Positions 6,277-11,896 of a stretch of 11,896 nt of DNA are shown piece by piece (position 1 is the stretch's first letter; each line of letters opens with the position of its first letter). The DNA is from Aquificaceae bacterium UBA2488 (GTDB lineage Bacteria; Aquificota; Aquificia; Aquificales; Aquificaceae): positions 28,493 through 40,388 of the forward strand of contig DDOS01000005.1 in the NCBI GenBank assembly GCA_002341805.1, written 5' to 3'. Position numbers and translations under genes: made by a program. Below the pieces are notes generated by a model that was not told the origin of the DNA, did no database searches, and saw only the letters and a program-made list of their open reading frames with translations.

Positions 6277-6617
6277 TAGCCTTTGGGCTGGTGCTATCTT
6301 CTTGTGCTTCTGGTCCAAGCTATGTAGATAGCGTTTCTTTTCAAGTAAAATCCATGGTAGGTCATAAAGTTAGTTCTCTGGTAAACACCTTTGGCCCACC
6401 TGTGAAGATTATAAAATTACAAAATGGTAATAAGATTTTTAGCTATGTGTTTGTAAGAAGATACTATTATCCATCTACATGTACGGGATATTCTTATTAT
6501 TTTGGAGCATTGGATTGCTTCCCTCCCTCTTACGAAGAACATAAGTATTATGCTAACTTCTATGTAAATAAAGATGATATTGTTTATAAAGCAGTATTTT
6601 CTAAAACACCGTTCTAA
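6198..6617 (+). CDS. Small lipoprotein, BamE/SmpA-like pattern, function unknown
   Basis: A secreted lipoprotein: a long basic n-region, the h-region ATWALLIAFGLVL, then the lipobox LSSC (Cys36 counting from ATG 6198). The mature part, MVGHKVSSLVNTFGPPVKIIK followed by a Tyr-rich stretch with Cys95 and Cys107 and the end NFYVNKDDIVYKAVF, follows the general pattern of BamE/SmpA-like small lipoproteins (VGxxxxxLxxxFGxP, then a strand ending in a V-x-G/D-x-V turn). That assignment is tentative. The start is uncertain. ATG 6198 overlaps the MFS gene by 79 bases and has no SD; ATG 6177 is also open. An ATT at 6237 would give a normal 23-residue signal peptide (RRGVYRATWALL onward) but is a rare start. 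It is likely cotranscribed with the MFS gene. Its last 17 bases overlap the convergent porin gene. Confidence 0.72.
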   Translation: MVKLYKDTKKLKRIRRGVYRATWALLIAFGLVLSSCASGPSYVDSVSFQVKSMVGHKVSSLVNTFGPPVKIIKLQNGNKIFSYVFVRRYYYPSTCTGYSYYFGALDCFPPSYEEHKYYANFYVNKDDIVYKAVFSKTPF

Positions 6618-7965
6618 ATACCAAAGAATAATCCACAAAAGCTTTTAAATAGTCTTGACCGTTAGCAGTATCATATCTTAAGTTTGCATCTGGGTTAACA
6701 TCTTGAGCACCAATAGATATATTGGCATTTTCACCATTTATATAATAGTTTAAAAATATATCATACATACCTACCCTAGCTGTATTAAAACTATCTGTGG
6801 TTGGATTTATATAATAGTTTTTATTTTCATCTTCTTCGTATCTTAAAACCAAAGCAGGTTTTCCAATACCTATATACTTATCGTAAAGAAGCTGGGTTTG
6901 GGCATAATATCCAATACTTTCTGGGTTTACTATATTATTATTTTTATTTTCTGAAAAGCCCAAATTCTTTTGTTCCATCCAAGCTATTTGTAAGTTTGGG
7001 ACCATATTGTCAAACCTTTGTTCATAAAGCATATCAAAAGTGTATGCTCTTGCAGTGGTGCTTTGATTTACACCATCACAAGTAGGCGTAGATAGATTTT
7101 GGCAATCAAGTCTTTGTTGCTGGTAAGCTATAGAAAAAGTGAGGGTTTTTCTTTTTCCAAAAAATGTATCTTTATCCACATAATCAGGCATACCTTTAAA
7201 ACCTAGAAATGTAGGTGTAAACTCTAATCTAAATCCATACTTTAAATGAGGGTTTTCATTGTACCCTGCTTGATAATCGTATCTACCATTACCCACCATA
7301 AGATAATACTTTAGCATTGTATTATGGGCAACATCTCCCCATATGGCTATACCAGTATCTCTAAAAGCATTTCCCACATCTGAACCAAATGTAAGTGGCA
7401 CGATAGGTTTTATAAAAGGTTTAAACTGATATACCCCGTTTGATTTTATATAGTTTATATTCACTGGCGTATTTGATTCTAAAAGTCTTCCACCATCTAC
7501 ATCTATTTCACTAACCCCAGGGTTATAATCTTCTAAAGGCACTATGAAAGAGTATAGGTCTTCTAAAGGTATTCTTGACCATGGGTCTAAGAAAAGCCCA
7601 GTGGTGATTTGAAAATATTTTTTTATTCTGAAATTTATAAAAGCATCTTTTACAATGGTGTATTTCATCTTATCATGAGCTCTAGCAGATCCATCTGGAT
7701 TTGTGAGGTTGTTATCTGAAAAATCTATGTTTGTCCCAAATTGCACTATCTTGTTTATCTGCCCTGCAAAATAAAGCCTTGCATTTTCCACCGAGAAGTT
7801 TGTGGAGTTGTGATCGTTGGTGGTTATTTTACCATTGTTTTGAGCCCAGATAGAAAGCTTTAGTCCCACATCTGCAAACTCGTTATTTGAGGCTTTTAAT
7901 AAAATACCATAAGAGTTTTGTATCATAAAAGCCAAAAAACCAAGAGATAATAAATATTTTTTCAT
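6601..7965 (-). CDS. Outer-membrane porin, OprO/OprP-like beta-barrel
   Basis: A 454-residue outer-membrane channel protein. It has a signal peptide at about 1-20 (MKKYLLSLGFLAFMIQ then NSYG before the likely cut). The rest is alternating polar/hydrophobic beta-strands rich in Tyr/Asn/Asp, and the last residue is Phe (FVDYSLVFRTVF), the usual barrel-insertion signal. The early segment SVENARLYFAGQINKIVQFG and following IDFSDNN resemble the first strands of phosphate-selective-type porins (OprO/OprP family). Specificity for phosphate is not shown. Two cysteines lie close together (DCQNLSTPTC) in what is probably an extracellular loop, possibly a disulfide. The start ATG at 7965 has SD GAGGTG, which overlaps the TGA of the chemoreceptor gene; the spacing is 9 nt, so the two form one operon. 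Confidence 0.85.
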   Translation of the reverse strand: MKKYLLSLGFLAFMIQNSYGILLKASNNEFADVGLKLSIWAQNNGKITTNDHNSTNFSVENARLYFAGQINKIVQFGTNIDFSDNNLTNPDGSARAHDKMKYTIVKDAFINFRIKKYFQITTGLFLDPWSRIPLEDLYSFIVPLEDYNPGVSEIDVDGGRLLESNTPVNINYIKSNGVYQFKPFIKPIVPLTFGSDVGNAFRDTGIAIWGDVAHNTMLKYYLMVGNGRYDYQAGYNENPHLKYGFRLEFTPTFLGFKGMPDYVDKDTFFGKRKTLTFSIAYQQQRLDCQNLSTPTCDGVNQSTTARAYTFDMLYEQRFDNMVPNLQIAWMEQKNLGFSENKNNNIVNPESIGYYAQTQLLYDKYIGIGKPALVLRYEEDENKNYYINPTTDSFNTARVGMYDIFLNYYINGENANISIGAQDVNPDANLRYDTANGQDYLKAFVDYSLVFRTVF

Positions 7966-7974
7966 ATAATCACC

Positions 7975-10092
7975 TCAAAACTTAAACTTTGATACTTCAT
8001 TTTTTAGCTCTTGGGCTACTTCTGCTAAAGATCTTGCTGTGGCAGATAGCTCTTCTATGGCAGCAGATAGTTTATCTGAAAATGTTCTTACATCTATCAT
8101 AGAATTACTTATCATGCTTATAGTGGCATTTTGCTCTTCGATGGCAGTGGATACTGCTTGGGACGCGTTTTGCACATTGGAAGTGAGATCTTCTATATCC
8201 TTATAATATTTATCCACAGATTGAGTAGATTCTACAGTGGAGTTAACACCTTTTATAATATCAGAGATAGTGCCTGATACATCTTTTGCCAATTGTCCTG
8301 CTTTCTCAGCGAGCTTTTTAACCTCATCTGCTACTACTGCAAAACCCCTTCCCGCTTCTCCTGCTCTTGCTGCTTCAATAGCAGCATTTAAAGCAAGTAA
8401 ATTTGTCTGTTCTGTGATAAAGAGTATAGAATCTACAATATTAACAGCTTTTTTGCCAAGATCATTCATATAAGCAGCATCTTCTATAGCTTTTTGTATA
8501 GAAGATTTGCCGTTATTCACCGCATCAAATAACTTATTAACTGTGTTTTTAGTATCTAACATGCTTGAAGCGATAGATGATATTGTGGCAGATATCTCTT
8601 CTATGGAGTTTGCTAAAGCGTTTATTTGATCGTTTAGACTTTTATTATCCAAAGCCAATGTGTTTGTGGTGGCAGAAGTCTCTTCCATGCTTGTTCCAAG
8701 TTTTATAACACTTTCAGTGATAGCTTTTAACAAACTTCTAAGAGCTTGTAAAGAGTTATTTATGTCGTTTTTAATCTCTAAGAAATCACCTTTTGCTTCA
8801 GTTTGTACATCTTGGGTAAAATCAAGAGCACCCATTTTAGATATAGCGTTTCTCATATCTTCTAAAATCTTATGAGTGGTTTTTATACCATCTAAAAGAT
8901 TTTCCACAGCTTTGCCTATCTCATCGTTGTATTCTACATTAGCTTCTATATTTAGATGACCTTCTTTAAACTTATCAGACACATCTTCTAATATCTTTGT
9001 ATTTGTATTTATGCTTTTAATGGTAAGATAAACAAAGTAAAAGCTTATACCAATACCGATAAGCACCAAAACCATGCTAATATACATCTTGGTGCGGGCT
9101 TTAGCATTTCTTATATTAACCGATTTTTCAAGGGTGTGAACCACGTTTCTTGCAAGATTTTCACCCAATTTAGAAGCCTCTTTGGATATTTCATTAAACT
9201 GAGACTGATACATTGAAGCATTTTGAGGGTTATTTACGATGTCATCTACCACAGGAGATAATTTATTATTTATAAATGTTTTATAATTGTTTGCAGCTAT
9301 GTGTATGTCATTATAAAACTTGCTTACTCTGGCACTTTCATTATAAAATAAACATGCATAGTGAATATGTTCTTTAGCTCCATCCAACAAAGAGTTTATC
9401 TGAGACACAAGCTTTGATATACGTTTTTGATTAGAAGGTGTAGATGTGGCGTTAGTAGTTGTGGTGGCAGTGTTAGTATTTTGAGATTGGGATAATGTTA
9501 AAAGTTCTAATGTTCTTTCTTTTACACCGCCCACTTTTAATATAACATGAGGTTGGTTTAAGAAAAATCCTGTGATGGCTGTGGTATCTGCAAAGCTTGG
9601 GTCATCTATTAGCTTACCCCTTATATAGCAATCTCTTATAATAAGCTTATCTATTAAAAATTGAGAAAGAGCATCGTATCTATCTGATACTTGCTCTGGA
9701 GTTAGATGAGTAGAATCTTCTTGAAGTTTATTATACATAGTCAAAAAATTATCAAAGCTTTTACCCATACCAAGGGCTTTACCATACTTGCGTTCAAGGA
9801 TTTTTAGATGATTTAGTATTTTGTCCATATTTGAAAAATCGTTCATAAGAGCATCCTTAGCAGTGTTATCTCCTAAAGATAATGCCTTATTATTCATTTT
9901 TGCGGACTGAAGTTCTATGAGAATCTCATAAAGAGGATCTGCTACTTTAAGGCATCTTTTTTCTTGATCCATCTGCGCCACTAAACTATGAGATTGATAG
10001 AACACAAATCCTGCCAATCCCATACCAAAAATTGCCAAAATAGCTCCAAGCACATAAAGCTTGGTTTTTACTCCAAGATTTTTTAAAGACAT
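7975..10092 (-). CDS. Methyl-accepting chemotaxis protein with large periplasmic sensor
   Basis: A 705-residue transmembrane chemoreceptor that controls the CheA/CheW kinase. Order: TM1 at about 12-33; a long all-helical periplasmic sensor at about 36-333, split by a Thr/Asn-rich linker (about 202-222); TM2 at 336-357; HAMP at about 357-410; a second HAMP-like segment at about 412-455; and a signalling coiled coil whose tip is the invariant [20 protein letters not shown] with [14 protein letters not shown] (about 558-592). Repeated EExSAT-like sites on both sides suit methylation. No C-terminal CheR-tethering pentapeptide is present (ends KFKF). The sensor is not one I can name. It contains Cys47, Cys155 and Cys247 and a HIHYAC element (242-247) that could bind a metal or haem, but this is only a possibility. 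The start ATG at 10092 has the strong SD AGGAGGTG (10104-10097). It is cotranscribed with the porin. Confidence 0.96.
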   Translation of the reverse strand: MSLKNLGVKTKLYVLGAILAIFGMGLAGFVFYQSHSLVAQMDQEKRCLKVADPLYEILIELQSAKMNNKALSLGDNTAKDALMNDFSNMDKILNHLKILERKYGKALGMGKSFDNFLTMYNKLQEDSTHLTPEQVSDRYDALSQFLIDKLIIRDCYIRGKLIDDPSFADTTAITGFFLNQPHVILKVGGVKERTLELLTLSQSQNTNTATTTTNATSTPSNQKRISKLVSQINSLLDGAKEHIHYACLFYNESARVSKFYNDIHIAANNYKTFINNKLSPVVDDIVNNPQNASMYQSQFNEISKEASKLGENLARNVVHTLEKSVNIRNAKARTKMYISMVLVLIGIGISFYFVYLTIKSINTNTKILEDVSDKFKEGHLNIEANVEYNDEIGKAVENLLDGIKTTHKILEDMRNAISKMGALDFTQDVQTEAKGDFLEIKNDINNSLQALRSLLKAITESVIKLGTSMEETSATTNTLALDNKSLNDQINALANSIEEISATISSIASSMLDTKNTVNKLFDAVNNGKSSIQKAIEDAAYMNDLGKKAVNIVDSILFITEQTNLLALNAAIEAARAGEAGRGFAVVADEVKKLAEKAGQLAKDVSGTISDIIKGVNSTVESTQSVDKYYKDIEDLTSNVQNASQAVSTAIEEQNATISMISNSMIDVRTFSDKLSAAIEELSATARSLAEVAQELKNEVSKFKF

Positions 10093-10096
10093 ACTA

Positions 10097-10104
10097 CACC
10101 TCCT
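10097..10104 (-). promoter_or_regulatory. Extended Shine-Dalgarno site of the chemoreceptor gene
   Basis: AGGAGGTG on the minus strand, fully complementary to the usual 16S rRNA tail, 4 nt before ATG 10092-10090. Nearby at 10116-10127 the leader holds the perfect 12-bp palindrome GCTTTTAAAAGC. Confidence 0.75.
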
Positions 10105-10151
10105 AACATTTTTTGGCTTTTAAAAGCATGAAAACAAGAAATAGTTATTAT

Positions 10152-10160
10152 GGGGGGGGG
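10152..10160. repeat. G9/C9 homopolymer tract upstream of the chemoreceptor gene
   Basis: Nine consecutive G on the plus strand (nine C on the coding strand), about 60 nt before the chemoreceptor ATG, in otherwise AT-rich DNA. It lies between TTTACA (10179-10174) and CATAAT (10152-10147) on the minus strand. The tract length therefore sets a possible promoter spacer of 21 bp now, which would be 17 bp with five C. Confidence 0.85.
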
Positions 10161-10214
10161 ATAAATCTATAAGTGTAAAGCCCGTTAATATTTTTCACCT
10201 TGTTCATGCTAAAC

Positions 10215-10220
10215 ATTATA
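10215..10220 (-). promoter_or_regulatory. Candidate -10 box of the chemoreceptor-porin operon
   Basis: TATAAT on the minus strand (in TGTTATAATG). No good -35 lies 16-18 bp upstream, only a T-rich stretch. If used, it would give a leader of about 115 nt containing the C9 tract. Confidence 0.4.
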
Positions 10221-10232
10221 ACATAGAAATAT

Positions 10233-10256
10233 AAAAAAATAAGATAAATATTTATC
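10233..10256 (-). terminator. Weak terminator-like palindrome plus T-run after the EAL gene
   Basis: On the minus strand a perfect 14-bp palindrome, GATAAATATTTATC (10256-10243), is followed by TTA and seven T (10239-10233), about 55 nt after the EAL stop. The stem is AT-only and has little loop, so it may end transcription poorly. It could instead be a protein-binding palindrome near the chemoreceptor promoter. Confidence 0.35.
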
Positions 10257-10259
10257 GAT

Positions 10260-10293
10260 CTCCAAGTATGTCACGCCCTCCAAGTATGTCACG
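10260..10293. repeat. Two direct repeats CTCCAAGTATGTCACG, 18-bp period
   Basis: Identical 16-bp copies at 10260-10275 and 10278-10293, separated by CC. They lie between the EAL stop and the AT palindrome, upstream of the chemoreceptor promoter region, and are richer in GC than the surrounding DNA. A tandem regulator-binding site or part of a dispersed genomic repeat are both possible. Confidence 0.85.
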
Positions 10294-10311
10294 ATATACA
10301 AGTTTTGCTAC

Positions 10312-11454
10312 TTACATACTAAAATCTACACAAAGTACATAACCTTTTATGACTTTTGATATGGTGATGCAAAACCTTCCGCTGATTTGGGATATATATG
10401 GCTCTGATATATAATAATCACTATCTTTAAATTCTTTAGCAATCATAAAATAATCTTTAAAAGATAGATTGTCCGATTTTTTGGCAGGTTTAAATATAGG
10501 TTTTATGTGGTTCCTTTGGTAAATAGTATCATAAACCATTATACCGTTTTCATCCAGAAGATATATAGACTGGATAAAATCATAGGTCTTTATATAGGTT
10601 TCAAAAGTGCTTAGAGTAAGAGCGTCGTTTGCTATCTTATCAAAAATATGTTTGTATATAGATAGTTTTTCTTTGTATTTTCTATAATTTTCCAAACGTT
10701 TTGCTTGGGATTCATACACAAGATTTTCAAATGTATCTTTTAATGTATTTATTTCTATTTTATCAGGCGTGTTTGGCTTTGATAATAAAAATCCTTGATA
10801 CATATCTATACCCACATCCATACATGTGAAAAACTCTTCCTTTTGTTCTATGCCTTCTGCCAATATCAAAGCTCCTAAACTATGACCAATAGATGCTATA
10901 TGTTTTACGATTATGTGTTTATTATGATTAAACTGGATATCCCTTATTAGACTCATATCTATTTTTATGATATCGGGTTTTATGTAAGACAGTCTTTGGA
11001 AATCCGAACCGCCTTTTCCAAAATCATCTATAGCCACCAAAAGCCCATAGTATCTAAAAATTTTTACAGCTTTTGATATGGCCTTTAATTCCTGTTCTGA
11101 TTCTAAAAGCTCAATACAAACATAGTTTGGATTTATGTTAGATTCTCTAATTAGTTTCACAATATTCTCTATATTTGAGACATCTTTTATATAGCTTATA
11201 TCCACATTTAAAAACAATACTCTATCTTCTGGTAAATCTTTTCTATGAAGCAATGCACTTTCTCTACACACTATATCTAAATCTAAAATTTTATTGGTTT
11301 GTCTAGCTCGTAGAAAAAGCTCATTTGGAAATACCATTCTATCTTGGTCTTTTGCCCTACAAAGAGCTTCAAATCCTATGATATCTAAGGTTTTTAAAGA
11401 GAAGATGAGTTGATACATTGAGAATACATTAAAATTTTCAAATTTCACTCCCAT
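10312..11454 (-). CDS. EAL-domain c-di-GMP phosphodiesterase with C-terminal Cache-like domain
   Basis: Hydrolyses the second messenger cyclic di-GMP to pGpG. The EAL domain fills residues 1-240 with its metal and catalytic residues in place: EAL at 29-31 (GFEALCR), Asn83 (FLNVD), Glu115 (IELLES), Asp143-Asp144 in DDFGKGGS, Lys164 (IIKID), Glu200 and Glu203 (AEGIEQ) and MYQGFLLSKP (218-227). It should therefore be active. After a helical linker (245-280), residues 285-380 (IQSIYLLDENGIMVYDT; SFKDYFMIAK; YYISEPYIS; RFCITISKVI) look like a Cache/PAS-type ligand-binding domain. There is no signal peptide or transmembrane helix, so the whole protein appears cytoplasmic, unusual for a Cache domain. 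The start ATG at 11454 has SD GGGGAG. It follows the porin gene by 29 nt. No GGDEF domain is present. Confidence 0.95.
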   Translation of the reverse strand: MGVKFENFNVFSMYQLIFSLKTLDIIGFEALCRAKDQDRMVFPNELFLRARQTNKILDLDIVCRESALLHRKDLPEDRVLFLNVDISYIKDVSNIENIVKLIRESNINPNYVCIELLESEQELKAISKAVKIFRYYGLLVAIDDFGKGGSDFQRLSYIKPDIIKIDMSLIRDIQFNHNKHIIVKHIASIGHSLGALILAEGIEQKEEFFTCMDVGIDMYQGFLLSKPNTPDKIEINTLKDTFENLVYESQAKRLENYRKYKEKLSIYKHIFDKIANDALTLSTFETYIKTYDFIQSIYLLDENGIMVYDTIYQRNHIKPIFKPAKKSDNLSFKDYFMIAKEFKDSDYYISEPYISQISGRFCITISKVIKGYVLCVDFSM

Positions 11455-11483
11455 CCCACTCCCCTTCTATCATACTTTAAACC

Positions 11484-11896
11484 TTAAAAGACAAAGCCTG
11501 CTTCAACACCAAAGCGCCATTGATAGTTTTTGTTGTAGATTGGCACACTTGAAGAATCTGAAAAAACATCGCCAGATATGTTATAAAGATGCACATAGGA
11601 GACTTCTGATCTCACAAAAAATTGTTTGTATTTATACTCTGGGGTTATGGTTATATCATCTGCATGGGTACCTGGATAACCAAACCCTATTATATCAGTT
11701 CCAGATGAGCCTTCTTCTACATATTCTAATCTTGTGTTTATGTTCCAGCTTGGATTTATATTGTATGTGGCATAAAAAGCTTCACCTTCCGCATGGTTTG
11801 ATGTAGTATCAACTGCGGGATCTGTATCCGTAGGTACATGTATATACATAGCATCAAGAGCTAAAGTGAGGTTTTTATAGGTGTAAGACCCAAGAA
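11484..11896 (-). CDS. Outer-membrane beta-barrel porin, C-terminal part (OmpL/bbp2-like), cut by window edge
   Basis: The C-terminal 137 residues of a barrel protein. The frame stays open to the window edge, reading LGSYTYKNLTLALDA before the first internal Met at 11849. Amphipathic strands with Tyr/Asn/Gly turns (NPSWNINTRLEYVEEG; ITITPEYKYKQFFVRSEV) and the end WRFGVEAGFVF, with terminal Phe, are typical of outer-membrane barrels. The pattern of PEYKY then VRSEVSY near the end resembles the bbp2/OmpL-like porin family. That is a pattern judgement, and another porin family is possible. The true start lies beyond the window. It probably shares a transcript with the EAL gene downstream. Confidence 0.75.
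   Translation of the reverse strand, partial: LGSYTYKNLTLALDAMYIHVPTDTDPAVDTTSNHAEGEAFYATYNINPSWNINTRLEYVEEGSSGTDIIGFGYPGTHADDITITPEYKYKQFFVRSEVSYVHLYNISGDVFSDSSSVPIYNKNYQWRFGVEAGFVF

Larger units (their letters stand above)
10093..10311. other. Non-coding spacer between the EAL gene and the chemoreceptor gene
   Basis: This 219-bp stretch has no credible ORF. It carries, from the EAL side: the two 16-bp direct repeats, the AT palindrome with T-run, a TATAAT box, TTTACA, the C9 tract, the 12-bp palindrome at 10116-10127 and the SD. It is by far the most structured non-coding segment in the window. Confidence 0.7.

Noticed and set aside
6637..6646. Palindrome AAAAGCTTTT near the convergent gene ends as a terminator
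   Set aside because: It is inside the porin coding region, short, without a loop and without a following T-run on either strand.
10260..10293. CRISPR array
   Set aside because: Two copies with only a 2-bp gap, no spacer-length units and no cas genes.
10281..10320. AGTATGT/ACATACT inverted match between the second direct repeat and the end of the EAL gene
   Set aside because: Only 7 bp with a loop of about 24 nt; expected by chance and partly set by the EAL C-terminal codons.

Overview
The window is AT-rich (visibly about one third G+C). It uses AGA/AGG for arginine and ATA for isoleucine heavily, and most starts carry strong GGAGG-type Shine-Dalgarno (SD) sites. The gene content is that of a Gram-negative chemolithotroph: two outer-membrane barrels, a lipoprotein, PspA, an M16 peptidase homologue, LpdA and a hexamer-type ArgB. 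Together these suggest a member of the Aquificales, most likely Hydrogenobaculum or a close relative. That placement is inferred from protein character and codon use, not from a database match.

Left block (1-4942, all minus strand, transcribed right to left). This reads as one very tight operon: pspA, a 48-residue two-helix membrane protein (4134-4280), a TPR/transmembrane/coiled-coil protein, an M16-family protein without zinc ligands, a 75-residue basic protein, lpdA, then argB, which is cut by the window edge. Three junctions are 4-base ATGA overlaps and one is a 10-base overlap with a GTG start. The last two junctions place the stop codon inside, or directly next to, the SD site of the next gene. 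The first half looks like an envelope-maintenance module built around PspA; the last two genes are metabolic.

Centre (4943-6617). A short divergent promoter region separates pspA from a plus-strand YajR-like MFS transporter. That transporter has no SD and a TATAAT box only 10 bases before its ATG. A small lipoprotein gene overlaps the 3' end of the transporter gene, and its tail overlaps the convergent porin gene by 17 bp.

Right block (6601-11896, all minus strand). Two transcription units each pair a signalling protein with an outer-membrane barrel: a chemoreceptor followed by a 454-residue porin (9 nt apart), and a partial OmpL-like porin followed by an EAL-type c-di-GMP phosphodiesterase with a C-terminal Cache-like domain (29 nt apart). 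The 219-bp gap between the units holds two 16-bp direct repeats, a 14-bp AT palindrome next to a T-run, a candidate -10 box and a C9/G9 homopolymer upstream of the chemoreceptor gene.

No tRNA, rRNA, CRISPR array or insertion sequence was seen. The best candidates for something undescribed are the PspA / 48-aa hairpin / TPR-TM module and the homopolymer-bearing leader of the chemoreceptor-porin operon.
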